Shown here piece by piece: positions 5,778 to 12,824 of a stretch of 12,824 nucleotides of DNA. The notes below the pieces were generated by a model. That model saw only the letters and a program-made list of their open reading frames with translations. It ran no database searches and had not been told where the DNA came from. Source of the stretch: Microbacteriaceae bacterium (GTDB lineage Bacteria > Actinomycetota > Actinomycetes > Actinomycetales > Microbacteriaceae); contig CANGCU010000020.1 in the NCBI GenBank assembly GCA_947452355.1, forward strand, positions 1 to 12,824, read 5' to 3'. Position 1 is the first letter of the stretch; every line of letters starts with the position of its first letter. Made by a program: the position numbers and the translations under genes.

Positions 5778-7679
5778 CTATTTAGCTGCTCGGAGGCGGC
5801 GGCGAATCATCAGGGTGGCGCCAGCGGCGACAAGCAGTAATCCCGAAACCGTGAGTCCGCTCGCGCTGTCTGTTCCGGTGTAGGCGAGCACGTCATTACC
5901 ACCGTGACCATCGGTTCCTCCGGAACCACCGGGGATAATCACACCGACGGTAAACACCAACACGTTGCCGTCTGGGTCATAACCGACCACCTGGAGGTTG
6001 TGAACTCCTGGGTCTAGTCCCGGTGGAATCTGGAGGGTTCCAGAGAACTCGCCAGACGGGTCCGTGAAGATCTTCCCCAGGAAGGTTGGGTCCGAAAAGA
6101 TGTATACCTTGACGGGTGACTCAGAGGCGAAACCTTCACCGCTGGTGTCGAGGAGACCATCCGCGTTAAGAATCAGGTTCCCGTCGGTATCGAGGTTGAG
6201 TGGCACGCTCGACGCGTCGAGGCCCGCGAGGCTAAACGTCAGCCCTCCCGACGTTCCCACAATTCCGTTAACGGAATTGTTCGGCTCGATGGTTACGGGT
6301 GTGTCAACCCCGTCAATGGTGAGGTTGCTGTCGCCCGGGTGATCCGTAATGTCGTCTGGCACGGGCGCAAGTGGGTCGTCCGGTTCAGGACGGTCCTCAG
6401 TATCACCGCTTCCGTCCATAACGGGAACAGCAAAGCCTTGAACCACTCCACCGGTCATCCGGAATGTATAGCGCCCGTTGATTTCAGAGTTCAACCGATT
6501 ATTGGTCATCGCCGTGTCGTGCCCATCGACCATGTCGCGGCCCGGAGTCGACGGGAAAAGCTCGTAAACATCGGCAACTTCACCAATCGGATCCCAGTCG
6601 ACGAGCCCGACTCCAGTTCGACATGAACTTCCCATGCTGCCCGAACAGTTATACCCGTCTCCTCCGTCGCGCATCGAGCCGTAGTTGTACTCGATGTCGA
6701 AGTCGTAACCGTTGGTTTCGCCATTCACGGTGGCCCGCTTGACGAGCACGATCTGGAATGTATTGGTCAAAATTTGGGGGTTGCGGTCTTCGAAGGTCAC
6801 ACTTCGATAGTCCGTGTACACCCATGCGTCGCGACCATCGACCGTAGATTCACCGATATAGACGGTGTTGACCTTGCCAACTCCGTCATCGACACCGTTC
6901 TGGTCCACGCTAGTTTGGTCCCATTCCCAGCCCTGGTCGACTGTGATGGTGCCAGACTTGAGCGCGGCGGGAAAGTTAGGTGTGCCACCGGTTCCATTTG
7001 ATGTCCGATATTGATCACCCGAAAAACTGAAGTGGGTGGCGTCAATAACCGTGATCGAAACGTTGTGGAACCAGTAGTCGTCGGTGCGATTGTCTTCCGT
7101 GTTTCCGTTATTGAATGCAGAATCGATCATGTAAATCGACCGGTTGTCCCCCGTTGTAAGCCCGTGAGCTGATGACGTAGTAACAGTTACTACCGAGTCC
7201 GACGTTGTCGGGTCGCCAGACACTGTCATCTGGGTAATGGTGTTTTCGGCGTTTAGAACGTTATTTCCCAAGTCATTATCGTTTGCGAACGCAGCGATTA
7301 CCGGGGCCTCTGCATCCGAAGCTAGGGAATCGAGTGTTTCGTCATAGTCATCGCTACAGTCCGCGGTGTCGTAGTGAACGGGACTCACGGTTCCGTTGCT
7401 CGTGACACAAATACCGTCGTATGTCCGACCAAAAAAGTTCATCGGCCACGGGGCATGAATCAGTTGGGCATCGTCATCCGAATCTTGAATGTCTTCCGCG
7501 ACGTCGCCGATCACCCGGCCATCGCCGCCATAACGAACCGCGGTCGTGATGTCGCCAACCCCGCTCGCGCTGGCGGTCGTAACCGCAATCAGCGAGGGAG
7601 CGACGCCGAAGACGGTCGCAAGAATAATCGTTGCTATGCGCTGCAATTTAGTCGAAGGTTTCACGGTATTTCCAATCAC
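5778..7679 (-). CDS. Sortase-anchored surface protein with a nidogen-like (NIDO) region
   Basis: A 633-residue wall-anchored protein. An N-terminal signal peptide (charged start, hydrophobic core about 15-33, A-S-A cleavage site about residue 38) leads to a NIDO-like region. That region is recognised by NFFGRTYDGICVTSNGTVSP (81-100), PVIAAFANDNDLGN (126-139), NTVYIGE, ILTNTFQIVLVKR (303-315) and FDIEYNYGSMRDGGDGY (327-343). It seems interrupted at about 145-245 by a segment with VTVTTSSAHGLTTGD and VIDATHFSFSG. An acidic Asp/Pro linker (about 421-450) and an Ig-like domain (about 520-583) follow. The end has LAYTG (598-602), a hydrophobic stretch and RRRLRAAK, a complete sorting signal of the LAXTG type used by class E sortases. 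Cysteines C91, C108, C345 and C353 could form two disulphides. NIDO-containing proteins are often adhesive, so a cell-contact role is inferred. The GTG at 7679 lacks a good ribosome site; GTG at 7664 (giving MKPSTKLQR) is an alternative start. Confidence 0.85.
   Translation of the reverse strand: MIGNTVKPSTKLQRIATIILATVFGVAPSLIAVTTASASGVGDITTAVRYGGDGRVIGDVAEDIQDSDDDAQLIHAPWPMNFFGRTYDGICVTSNGTVSPVHYDTADCSDDYDETLDSLASDAEAPVIAAFANDNDLGNNVLNAENTITQMTVSGDPTTSDSVVTVTTSSAHGLTTGDNRSIYMIDSAFNNGNTEDNRTDDYWFHNVSITVIDATHFSFSGDQYRTSNGTGGTPNFPAALKSGTITVDQGWEWDQTSVDQNGVDDGVGKVNTVYIGESTVDGRDAWVYTDYRSVTFEDRNPQILTNTFQIVLVKRATVNGETNGYDFDIEYNYGSMRDGGDGYNCSGSMGSSCRTGVGLVDWDPIGEVADVYELFPSTPGRDMVDGHDTAMTNNRLNSEINGRYTFRMTGGVVQGFAVPVMDGSGDTEDRPEPDDPLAPVPDDITDHPGDSNLTIDGVDTPVTIEPNNSVNGIVGTSGGLTFSLAGLDASSVPLNLDTDGNLILNADGLLDTSGEGFASESPVKVYIFSDPTFLGKIFTDPSGEFSGTLQIPPGLDPGVHNLQVVGYDPDGNVLVFTVGVIIPGGSGGTDGHGGNDVLAYTGTDSASGLTVSGLLLVAAGATLMIRRRLRAAK
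6259..6280. repeat. Perfect 22-bp palindrome inside the surface protein gene
   Basis: The half-site ACAATTCCGTT is followed immediately by its exact reverse complement, with no spacer, centred on GTTAAC. It encodes residues N-N-S-V-N-G-I-V in the stretch between the linker and the Ig-like domain. It could be a protein-binding site, or it could have arisen by chance. Confidence 0.9.
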
Positions 7680-7700
7680 GAACTATCAATGGTTGCGTTA

Positions 7701-7729
7701 ATTCTAAATCCATTGTGGGTCAATTTAAA
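7701..7729 (-). promoter_or_regulatory. Candidate promoter of the surface protein gene
   Basis: On the minus strand TTTAAA (7724-7729, 4 of 6) and TAGAAT (7701-7706, 5 of 6) are separated by 17 bases. The predicted start near 7694 gives a short leader of about 15 bases before the GTG at 7679. The whole gap is AT-rich compared with the flanking genes. Confidence 0.55.
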
Positions 7730-7763
7730 ATTCAGCTAGTAAATAAATATAGCACTGCATGGG

Positions 7764-7819
7764 GAAAAACGAAGAACGTCCTCGATGAGCCCTTTAGCCC
7801 GGACCCGTCGAGGACGTTC
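7764..7819 (-). terminator. Intrinsic terminator of the rplK-rplA transcript
   Basis: GAACGTCCTCGA (7774-7785) and TCGAGGACGTTC (7808-7819) form a perfect 12-bp stem. On the minus strand it is followed by TTCGTTTTTCCCC, a usable U-tract. It lies 12 bases after the rplA stop codon. Confidence 0.93.
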
Positions 7820-7831
7820 GCGATTCGCTAA

Positions 7832-8521
7832 TTACAGTGCGCTGGTGTCGAGCGGAATTCCCGGTCCGAAAGTAGTCGAAATCGACGCCTTCTGAATGTA
7901 ACGGCCCTTCGCGGAAGACGGCTTTGCACGCTGAATCTCGTCGAGGGCTGCACGGAAGTTATCCCCGAGCTGCTCGGCCGAGAAGGACGCCTTGCCCACG
8001 ATGAAGTGAACGTTGGAGTGCTTGTCGACGCGGAACTCGATCTTTCCACCCTTGATGTCCGTAACAGCCTTGGCCGGGTCGGGGGTTACCGTTCCGGTCT
8101 TAGGGTTCGGCATCAGGTTTCGGGGCCCGAGAACCTTACCCAGACGACCGACCTGGCCCATGAGTTCCGGCGTCGAAACGGCAGCGTCGAACGACGTGTA
8201 GCCTCCAGCGACCTTGTCGATGAGTTCAACCCCGCCGACCTCGTCGGCACCCGCCGCGAGCGCGGCTTCGGCGGCCGGTCCCGTTGCGAAAACGATGACG
8301 CGAGCGGTCTTGCCCGTGCCGTGGGGAAGGCTGACCGTGCCACGAACCATTTGGTCGGATTTACGAGGGTCAACGGCCAACTTCAGCGCAACCTCGACGG
8401 TCGAATTGAACTTGGCGGATCCGGTTTTCTTTGCCAACTCAACGGCTTCGTCCGGGGAATAGAATTTGCCCTCTTCGAGAAGGGCGACGGCGGCGTTGTA
8501 CGCCTTGGATTTCTTGGCCAT
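7832..8521 (-). CDS. rplA: 50S ribosomal protein L1
   Basis: A 229-residue protein, full length for L1. It starts [20 protein letters not shown] and includes [20 protein letters not shown], the second-domain Rossmann-like segment RVIVFATG, and the family signature [20 protein letters not shown] (about residues 123-142). L1 binds 23S rRNA at the L1 stalk and helps release the exit-site tRNA. In other bacteria it also represses the rplK-rplA mRNA by binding a leader copy of its rRNA site. The ATG at 8521 has AAGGAG upstream with normal spacing. It is the last gene of the secE-nusG-rplK-rplA cluster, 66 bases after rplK. Confidence 0.98.
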   Translation of the reverse strand: MAKKSKAYNAAVALLEEGKFYSPDEAVELAKKTGSAKFNSTVEVALKLAVDPRKSDQMVRGTVSLPHGTGKTARVIVFATGPAAEAALAAGADEVGGVELIDKVAGGYTSFDAAVSTPELMGQVGRLGKVLGPRNLMPNPKTGTVTPDPAKAVTDIKGGKIEFRVDKHSNVHFIVGKASFSAEQLGDNFRAALDEIQRAKPSSAKGRYIQKASISTTFGPGIPLDTSAL

Positions 8522-8587
8522 GATTGTTTCTCCTTCAGAGAATCGCGGTGTCGTGAGCCTGGCGGCTCTCCCGCTAGTAGAAATGGG

Positions 8588-9016
8588 TTATTCGACCGTG
8601 ATGCCCATGGAACGGGCGGTGCCGGCGATGATCTTCTCGGCAGCCTCGACGTCATTGGCGTTGAGGTCGACCTGCTTCTGCTCGGCGATCGAGCGCAACT
8701 GGTCCTTGGTCAACTTTGCGACCTTGACCGTGTGCGGGGTCGATGATCCCTTGGCGACGCCGGCGGCCTTTTTGATGAGCTCGGCTGCGGGCGGGGTCTT
8801 GAGGATGAACGTGAACGAACGGTCCTCATAGACGGTGATCTCGACGGGAATAACGTTTCCACGCTTGTCCTGCGTTGCGTTGTTGTACGCGGTGCAGAAC
8901 TCCATGATGTTGACACCGTGCTGACCGAGCGCCGGACCAATCGGCGGGGCGGGGTTCGCCGCGCCTGCCTGGATCTGGAGCTTGATGAGGCCGGTGACCT
9001 TTTTCTTTGCTGCCAT
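8588..9016 (-). CDS. rplK: 50S ribosomal protein L11
   Basis: A 142-residue protein, normal for L11. The N-terminal domain has [20 protein letters not shown] (about residues 10-29) and [12 protein letters not shown], including the proline-rich helix contacted by thiopeptide antibiotics. The C-terminal rRNA-binding domain has [13 protein letters not shown] and the end [23 protein letters not shown]11 binds the GTPase-associated region of 23S rRNA, works with elongation factor G, and is needed for RelA-type stringent signalling. The ATG at 9016 has AAGGAA seven bases upstream. It lies 79 bases downstream of nusG and 66 bases upstream of rplA. Confidence 0.98.
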   Translation of the reverse strand: MAAKKKVTGLIKLQIQAGAANPAPPIGPALGQHGVNIMEFCTAYNNATQDKRGNVIPVEITVYEDRSFTFILKTPPAAELIKKAAGVAKGSSTPHTVKVAKLTKDQLRSIAEQKQVDLNANDVEAAEKIIAGTARSMGITVE

Positions 9017-9036
9017 TTTCTTTCCTTACTTGTCGT

Positions 9037-9082
9037 GCGTGACGAGTGTCACGCGCTCCCACGCCGACGCCCTGTGCGTCGG
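9037..9082 (-). promoter_or_regulatory. Pair of hairpins in the nusG-rplK gap
   Basis: On the minus strand CCGACGC-ACAGG-GCGTCGG (9064-9082) and GCGTGAC-ACTC-GTCACGC (9037-9054) are two perfect 7-bp hairpins between the nusG stop and the rplK ribosome site. Neither has a U-tract. They could be the leader region through which L1 or another factor controls rplK-rplA, or an RNA processing site. The role is inferred. Confidence 0.5.
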
Positions 9083-9095
9083 GTGGTAATTCTCG

Positions 9096-9917
9096 TTACT
9101 GCTTTTCCACCTGGCTGAAGGTGAATTCGACGGCCGTGTCACGACCAAAGACGTTGATGAAGATAGACAGCTTGCCGGTGTCGAGGTGGATTTCGTGAAT
9201 CGTTCCCTGAAGTCCGGCGAAGGCACCTTCCTTGATTCCCACGGTCTCGCCAACCTCGAAGTCCGTCGTGACCACGAGATCGCGCTTGCCCGAGCTCTTG
9301 AGTCCACCGGCGGAACGCGCGCCTTCGATTGGTGCTTCGGTCTTAAGCATGTCGAACGCGTCCTGGAACGACAGCGGGATCGGGTTGTGCGCATTTCCGA
9401 CGAAGCCCGTGACCCCGGGGGTGTGGCGAACGGTCGACCACGAATCTTCGTTGAGGTTCATTCGAACGAGGACATACGAGGGAACGCGCACACGAGTGAC
9501 GAGCTTGCGCTGACCGTTCTTGATGTCGACGATGTCCTCGAGTGGAACAGCAACCTCGAAAATGTCGTCCTGCATGTTCATCGCAAGAACCCGGTTCTCG
9601 ATGTTGGTCTTGACCTTCTTCTCGTAACCCGCATACGAGTGGATGACGTACCACTGGCCGGGCTTGCGGCGCAGTTCCTTCTTGAAATCCGCATAAGGGT
9701 CTTCTTCAGGTTCCGCAGCGACTTCCTCATCAGGTTCGGCCGCAACGTCTGCTTCGTCGTGGGTTGCGTCATCCGCCGCAATGGCCTCATCGACGGAATC
9801 AATGTCGAGAGCGTCGTCGACGACGGCATCCGCTTCGGGATCGACCGCGTCCTCGAGCGCGTCGAGCGCCTCGTCGAGGTCGGTGTCGGTGATGTCGTCA
9901 GAGTGGTTTTCGGTCAC
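9096..9917 (-). CDS. nusG: Transcription termination/antitermination factor NusG
   Basis: A 273-residue protein, longer than the roughly 180-residue enterobacterial NusG because of an acidic N-terminal extension (residues 1-85, rich in Asp, Glu and Ala) typical of actinobacteria. The NGN domain (about 87-200) has QWYVIHSYAGYEKKVKTNIE, the NIENRV segment and RVRVPSYVLVRMNLNEDSW, which contact RNA polymerase. The KOW domain (about 215-273) has FEVGETVGIKEGAFAGLQGT and ends GRDTAVEFTFSQVEKQ. NusG controls pausing, Rho-dependent termination and coupling to ribosomes. The GTG at 9917 has AAGGA nine bases upstream. It lies 19 bases after secE in one transcript. Confidence 0.97.
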   Translation of the reverse strand: MTENHSDDITDTDLDEALDALEDAVDPEADAVVDDALDIDSVDEAIAADDATHDEADVAAEPDEEVAAEPEEDPYADFKKELRRKPGQWYVIHSYAGYEKKVKTNIENRVLAMNMQDDIFEVAVPLEDIVDIKNGQRKLVTRVRVPSYVLVRMNLNEDSWSTVRHTPGVTGFVGNAHNPIPLSFQDAFDMLKTEAPIEGARSAGGLKSSGKRDLVVTTDFEVGETVGIKEGAFAGLQGTIHEIHLDTGKLSIFINVFGRDTAVEFTFSQVEKQ

Positions 9918-9936
9918 GTCGTATAGTCCTTAGTTC

Positions 9937-10203
9937 TTAGTTAGTCCACGGAAGGGATCCGTCACCGAAAACGAACCCGGTGAGAATTCCGATCACGATG
10001 TCGAGGCCCGAGATGAGCGCCATCATGATGACGACGAACACGAGCACAACTGACGTGTAGGTGACGAGTTCTTTGCGGGTCGGCGTGACGACCTTGCGGA
10101 GTTCGATGACAACTTCACGCATGAACTGCGCGACGCGGCCGAACAAGCTCTTCTTCCGCTCGCCGCGCGCTGCGGCAGAGCCGGGAGTGATGTCGTCAGT
10201 CAC
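9937..10203 (-). CDS. secE: Preprotein translocase subunit SecE
   Basis: An 88-residue protein beginning VTDDITPGSAAARGERKKSL. It has the conserved cytoplasmic amphipathic part FMREVVIELRKVVTPTRKEL (about 27-46) and a single membrane segment (about 51-75). SecE clamps SecY and stabilises the protein-export channel. The frame is open further upstream, but that stretch runs through the tRNA-Trp gene; the GTG at 10203, with AAAGG seven to eight bases before it, gives the normal single-membrane-segment length. It is 46 bases after the tRNA gene and upstream of nusG, the common bacterial order. Confidence 0.95.
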   Translation of the reverse strand: MTDDITPGSAAARGERKKSLFGRVAQFMREVVIELRKVVTPTRKELVTYTSVVLVFVVIMMALISGLDIVIGILTGFVFGDGSLPWTN

Positions 10204-10249
10204 GGTGTTGCCTTTCGATGTGATGTGGATGCCGGAGTACCGACATTCG

Positions 10250-10322
10250 CAGGGCGGACAGGACTCGAACCTGCAACCTGCGGTTTTGGAGACCGCTGCT
10301 CTACCAATTGAGCCACCGCCCT
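10250..10322 (-). tRNA. tRNA-Trp (anticodon CCA)
   Basis: The minus strand folds into a full cloverleaf. The acceptor stem pairs AGGGCGG with CCGCCCT. The D arm is GCTC-AATTGGTA-GAGC. The anticodon arm is GCGGT-CTCCAAA-ACCGC with anticodon CCA. The T arm is GCAGG-TTCGAGT-CCTGT with one G-U pair. The discriminator is G at 10250 and the 3' CCA is not encoded (GCGAAT follows). It shares a transcript with secE. Confidence 0.97.
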
Positions 10323-10392
10323 GTGCATGAACCTCAAGCGGTGCCACGCGCCTCACGGCACGACAAAGCATGGTGTTCGGCACCAAAAATCA

Positions 10393-10421
10393 AGTGTATG
10401 CCAGCAACGCTCAATCTCCAA
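10393..10421 (-). promoter_or_regulatory. Candidate promoter of the tRNA-Trp-secE-nusG unit
   Basis: On the minus strand TTGGAG (10416-10421) and TACACT (10393-10398) are separated by 17 bases. Transcription would start near 10386, about 64 bases before the tRNA. The gap up to the divergent aminotransferase gene contains nothing else that looks coding. Confidence 0.5.
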
Positions 10422-10459
10422 AGCGAGGTCTGCCCCGTCCGAGACACTAATCTGGTGAC

Positions 10460-11662
10460 GTGACTGAACCTACAAAACGTGTGTCAAAACGAATCGGTGC
10501 GATTGCGGAAAGCGCGACCCTCAAGGTGGACGCAAAGGCAAAGGCTCTCAAGGCAGAGGGTCGACCGATCATCTCGTACGGCGCCGGTGAGCCCGACTTC
10601 GCGACCCCCGAATTCATCGTCGAAGCGGCCGTCGCCGCGGTCCTCGACCCCAAGAATCATCGGTACACGCCCGCGGCGGGTTTGCCCGAACTTCGCGAGG
10701 CGATTGCCGAAAAGACGCGGCGCGATTCCGGGATTGCCGTTTCGGCGTCCCAGGTCATCGTCACGAATGGCGGCAAACAGGCGGTCTACCAGGCCTTTCA
10801 GGCTCTGCTTGACGAGGGCGATGAAGTTCTCGTGCCGTCGCCGTATTGGACGACCTACCCCGAAGTCATTGCGCTCGCCGGCGGTGTCATGGTGGATGTT
10901 TTCGCCGGCGCAGACAGCGGATATCGCGTGACTGTCGAACAACTCGAGGCAGCGCGCACCCCCAAGACCAAGGTCCTGCTGTTTGTGTCCCCCTCGAACC
11001 CGACCGGTGCCGTGTACGACGCGGACGAAACGCGTGCCATCGGACAGTGGGCACTCGAACACGGTCTGTGGATCATCTCGGACGAGATCTACCAGAACCT
11101 CACTTATGACGGCGATAAAGCCATGTCGATTCTTGAAGCTGTCCCTGAATTGGCGAACCAAACAATCCTCGTCAACGGTGTCGCCAAGACCTACGCCATG
11201 ACCGGGTGGAGGCTCGGGTGGATGGTGTCCCCCGCCGACATCACCGCCGCCGCGGCGAACCTGCAGTCGCATCTGTCGAGCAACGTCTCGAACATCTCGC
11301 AGCGCGCCGCGATTGCCGCACTCACGGGTGACCAGTCCGTCGTCGAAGACATGAAAAAATCGTTCGCCCGACGTCGCGCGCTCATGGTCGGCGAACTGTC
11401 GAAGATTGATGGGTTTGTCGTTCCAGAGCCGGGCGGAGCGTTCTACGTGTACGCCGACGTCACCGGGTTGCTTGGGCGCGAGTGGGGCGGTAATCGGATC
11501 GACACGACAGTCCAGCTCGCCGACTACATTCTCGACGCGGCAGAGGTTGCGGTCGTTCCCGGTGAGGCATTCGGACCGAGTGGCTATCTTCGATTTTCCT
11601 ATGCGCTCGGCGATGACGAACTGCTCGAGGGGCTCCACCGCCTGCAAAAACTATTCGCCTAA
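10460..11662 (+). CDS. PLP-dependent class I aminotransferase (aspartate aminotransferase-like)
   Basis: A 400-residue fold-type I aminotransferase of the Ib subgroup. Visible features are [13 protein letters not shown] (38-50), the cofactor-phosphate region [13 protein letters not shown] (101-113), PSPYW (126-130), N180 in SPSNPTG, D208 and Y211 in SDEIYQ, the Schiff-base lysine K243 in [16 protein letters not shown], and R378 in [11 protein letters not shown], which binds the substrate carboxylate. It most likely moves the amino group between aspartate and 2-oxoglutarate; other amino acids or prephenate are possible, so no symbol is given. The GTG at 10460 has no Shine-Dalgarno site, but TAATCT lies at 10448-10453, so a leaderless transcript starting at or near the GTG is possible. 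It is divergent from tRNA-Trp/secE, and its TAA overlaps the murB stop codon by three bases on the other strand. Confidence 0.93.
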   Translation: MTEPTKRVSKRIGAIAESATLKVDAKAKALKAEGRPIISYGAGEPDFATPEFIVEAAVAAVLDPKNHRYTPAAGLPELREAIAEKTRRDSGIAVSASQVIVTNGGKQAVYQAFQALLDEGDEVLVPSPYWTTYPEVIALAGGVMVDVFAGADSGYRVTVEQLEAARTPKTKVLLFVSPSNPTGAVYDADETRAIGQWALEHGLWIISDEIYQNLTYDGDKAMSILEAVPELANQTILVNGVAKTYAMTGWRLGWMVSPADITAAAANLQSHLSSNVSNISQRAAIAALTGDQSVVEDMKKSFARRRALMVGELSKIDGFVVPEPGGAFYVYADVTGLLGREWGGNRIDTTVQLADYILDAAEVAVVPGEAFGPSGYLRFSYALGDDELLEGLHRLQKLFA

Positions 11663-12750
11663 TCGAATCCGATCATCGTCGGCTCGGGCGTCAGGATGAT
11701 TCCAAACGTGTCATGCACGCGAATCGAGATGTAGCGCGCCAATTCGAGAACATCGGCGGCAGTCGCCTGCCCGCGATTCGTGATGGCGAGAGTGTGCTTG
11801 CTCGACACCGCCGCATCACTGCCCGCAAGGCCGAAACCCTTGGGGATTCCCGCGTGTTCGATGAGCCACGCGGCACTCAGTTTGACGTCGCCGCGACCGG
11901 ACGTGAAGTCGGGGTAATCGGGTTCTGTGCCGAGAGGAACGACCACGGGCTGTCGGTCGGCGTCGATTGGGAAACGCGGTGCGTCACCGGGAAGCGTCCG
12001 AGATACCGCATCGGAAACCACCGGATTGACGAAAAACGATCCAACACTCACCGAGTCGGGGTCATTCCCTAACACCATTCCCTTGCTCGCGCGAAGGTCC
12101 CACACGGTGCGACGGATGTCCGCGAGTGCCACTGAATCGCCCATTTCAACGTTGAGCGCCCGCGCAAGTTGTTCGAAAGCAATGGGGGTCGATTGATCGG
12201 ATGCGGTCAATGCGAACGTGACGGACACAACGAGACCCGCGCGGCCTTCCTTGAGCGCCGAGGTTCGATATCCGAAACGCAGGTCGTCTCGAGTCAGAGT
12301 TTCGACGTCACCTCGCCCGGCCGGAACGAACTGCAACGACTCAAACGTGTCGGAAAGTTCAGAGCCGTACGCGCCAATGTTTTGAATCGGCGCAGCGCCG
12401 ACTGTGCCCGGAATGCCGCTGAGCGCCTCGAGTCCGGCCAGTCCGTTGTCGACGGTCCACGCAACGAGGTCGTCCCACGACTCCCCCGCCTGAGCGGTGA
12501 CGAGGACGCGACCGTTGTCGTCGCGGCGGTCGATTCCGCGCGTGGCGACGTGGATGACGACACCGTCAAAAGGGTCATCCGATACAACAATGTTCGATCC
12601 GCCTCCGAGCAGAAACCACGGCTCACGCGAGGAGCTGACCGATTGGAAAGTCTCGATGAGCTCCGCTCGGGTGGACGGCTGACGGAAATCAGCGATGTCC
12701 CCACCCACGCGCAGTGTCGTGAGGTCGCGGAACGCGGCCGTGCTAGTCAA
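11659..12750 (-). CDS. murB: UDP-N-acetylmuramate dehydrogenase
   Basis: A 363-residue FAD enzyme that reduces UDP-GlcNAc-enolpyruvate to UDP-MurNAc with NADPH, the second committed step of peptidoglycan synthesis in the cytoplasm. The FAD-binding part has [11 protein letters not shown] (12-22), [20 protein letters not shown] (45-64), and [20 protein letters not shown] (109-128). Catalytic residues expected for the family are R162 in YRTS, the proton donor S238 in VGSFFVNP, and E356 in TPEPTMI. The start is taken as TTG at 12750, inside the end of the MaoC-like gene with an 8-base overlap. The longer frame from 12792 adds MAKPCSARRRFRSF, which only reads the MaoC gene out of frame. It is in one operon with the MaoC-like gene. 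Confidence 0.93.
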   Translation of the reverse strand: MTSTAAFRDLTTLRVGGDIADFRQPSTRAELIETFQSVSSSREPWFLLGGGSNIVVSDDPFDGVVIHVATRGIDRRDDNGRVLVTAQAGESWDDLVAWTVDNGLAGLEALSGIPGTVGAAPIQNIGAYGSELSDTFESLQFVPAGRGDVETLTRDDLRFGYRTSALKEGRAGLVVSVTFALTASDQSTPIAFEQLARALNVEMGDSVALADIRRTVWDLRASKGMVLGNDPDSVSVGSFFVNPVVSDAVSRTLPGDAPRFPIDADRQPVVVPLGTEPDYPDFTSGRGDVKLSAAWLIEHAGIPKGFGLAGSDAAVSSKHTLAITNRGQATAADVLELARYISIRVHDTFGIILTPEPTMIGFD

Positions 12751-12824
12751 AAACGACCTGAACCTGCGCCTTGCCGAGCACGGTTTCGCCACCGAACGTG
12801 ACGGTGAGGTCGAATCGGGCAGCA
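12743..12824 (-). CDS. MaoC-like dehydratase, C-terminal end only
   Basis: Only the last 26 residues are inside the window (AARFDLTVTFGGETVLGKAQ and then VQVVFD). The pattern T-x-x-G-G-E-x-V-L-G-K-A-x-V is typical of the final beta strands of hotdog-fold MaoC-like hydratases, which in actinobacteria commonly precede murB. Its TAG stop overlaps the murB TTG start, pointing to translational coupling. Substrate cannot be inferred; the family call is tentative because the active-site D-x-N-x-x-H part lies outside. Confidence 0.6.
   Translation of the reverse strand, partial: AARFDLTVTFGGETVLGKAQVQVVFD

Noticed and set aside
8006..8746. A 246-codon open frame on the plus strand across rplA and rplK
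   Set aside because: It crosses two certain ribosomal protein genes and the gap between them; shadow of their codon bias.
9186..9926. A 246-codon open frame on the plus strand opposite nusG
   Set aside because: It is the mirror of NusG codons, with an unnatural run of Val, Asp and Arg and no family resemblance.
9937..10386. SecE with a 61-residue N-terminal extension
   Set aside because: The extension runs straight through the tRNA-Trp gene; the start at 10203 gives the usual SecE.
10484..11647. A 387-codon open frame on the minus strand opposite the aminotransferase gene
   Set aside because: It lies fully opposite a gene with intact catalytic motifs, has no recognisable domains and no ribosome site; long antisense frames are common in GC-rich coding sequence.
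12169..12801. A 210-codon plus-strand frame opposite murB
   Set aside because: Opposite a certain gene, charge-rich and without domain signs.

Overview
The window looks like chromosome from a moderately GC-rich actinobacterium, most likely of the family Microbacteriaceae. The signs are the order tRNA-Trp, secE, nusG, rplK, rplA beside an aminotransferase and murB, the acidic N-terminal extension of NusG, frequent GTG/TTG starts, and an LAYTG cell-wall sorting signal of the kind used by class E sortases. The assignment rests on gene order and protein features only.

Layout. At the left edge (2-940, +) lies the 3' part of a saccharopine dehydrogenase-family gene. Next comes a Phd/PIN type II toxin-antitoxin pair (993-1639, +) with a near-consensus promoter so close to the ATG that the mRNA is probably leaderless. 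From 1682 onward nearly everything is on the minus strand. Read in that direction from the right: a MaoC-like gene end, murB (TTG start overlapping the MaoC stop), tRNA-Trp(CCA)-secE-nusG-rplK-rplA with a strong terminator, a large sortase-anchored surface protein with a nidogen-like core, an OmpR-family response regulator and its histidine kinase, an L10 leader with an attenuator, rplJ-rplL, and a small AT-richer lipoprotein. The one other plus-strand gene is a class I aminotransferase (10460-11662), divergent from the tRNA/secE unit and meeting murB tail to tail with overlapping stop codons.

How the parts work together. Most of the window is core translation and transcription machinery: L11, L1, L10, L12, NusG, SecE and tRNA-Trp. 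It carries visible regulatory structures: the L10 leader plus attenuator, a hairpin between rplJ and rplL, and hairpins between nusG and rplK. MurB belongs to peptidoglycan precursor synthesis. The accessory material consists of the toxin-antitoxin pair, the lipoprotein and the surface protein with its neighbouring two-component system.

The most unusual structure is the lipoprotein gene. It is flanked by two direct copies of the same 32-bp intrinsic terminator, the one that ends rplJL; one copy starts on the last base of the toxin stop codon. This suggests that a small gene cassette was added at the rplL terminator. The surface protein is also notable: its nidogen-like region appears to be split by a different beta-rich segment, and its gene contains a perfect 22-bp palindrome. 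I found no CRISPR array, insertion sequence or phage gene, and no clear new multi-gene system.
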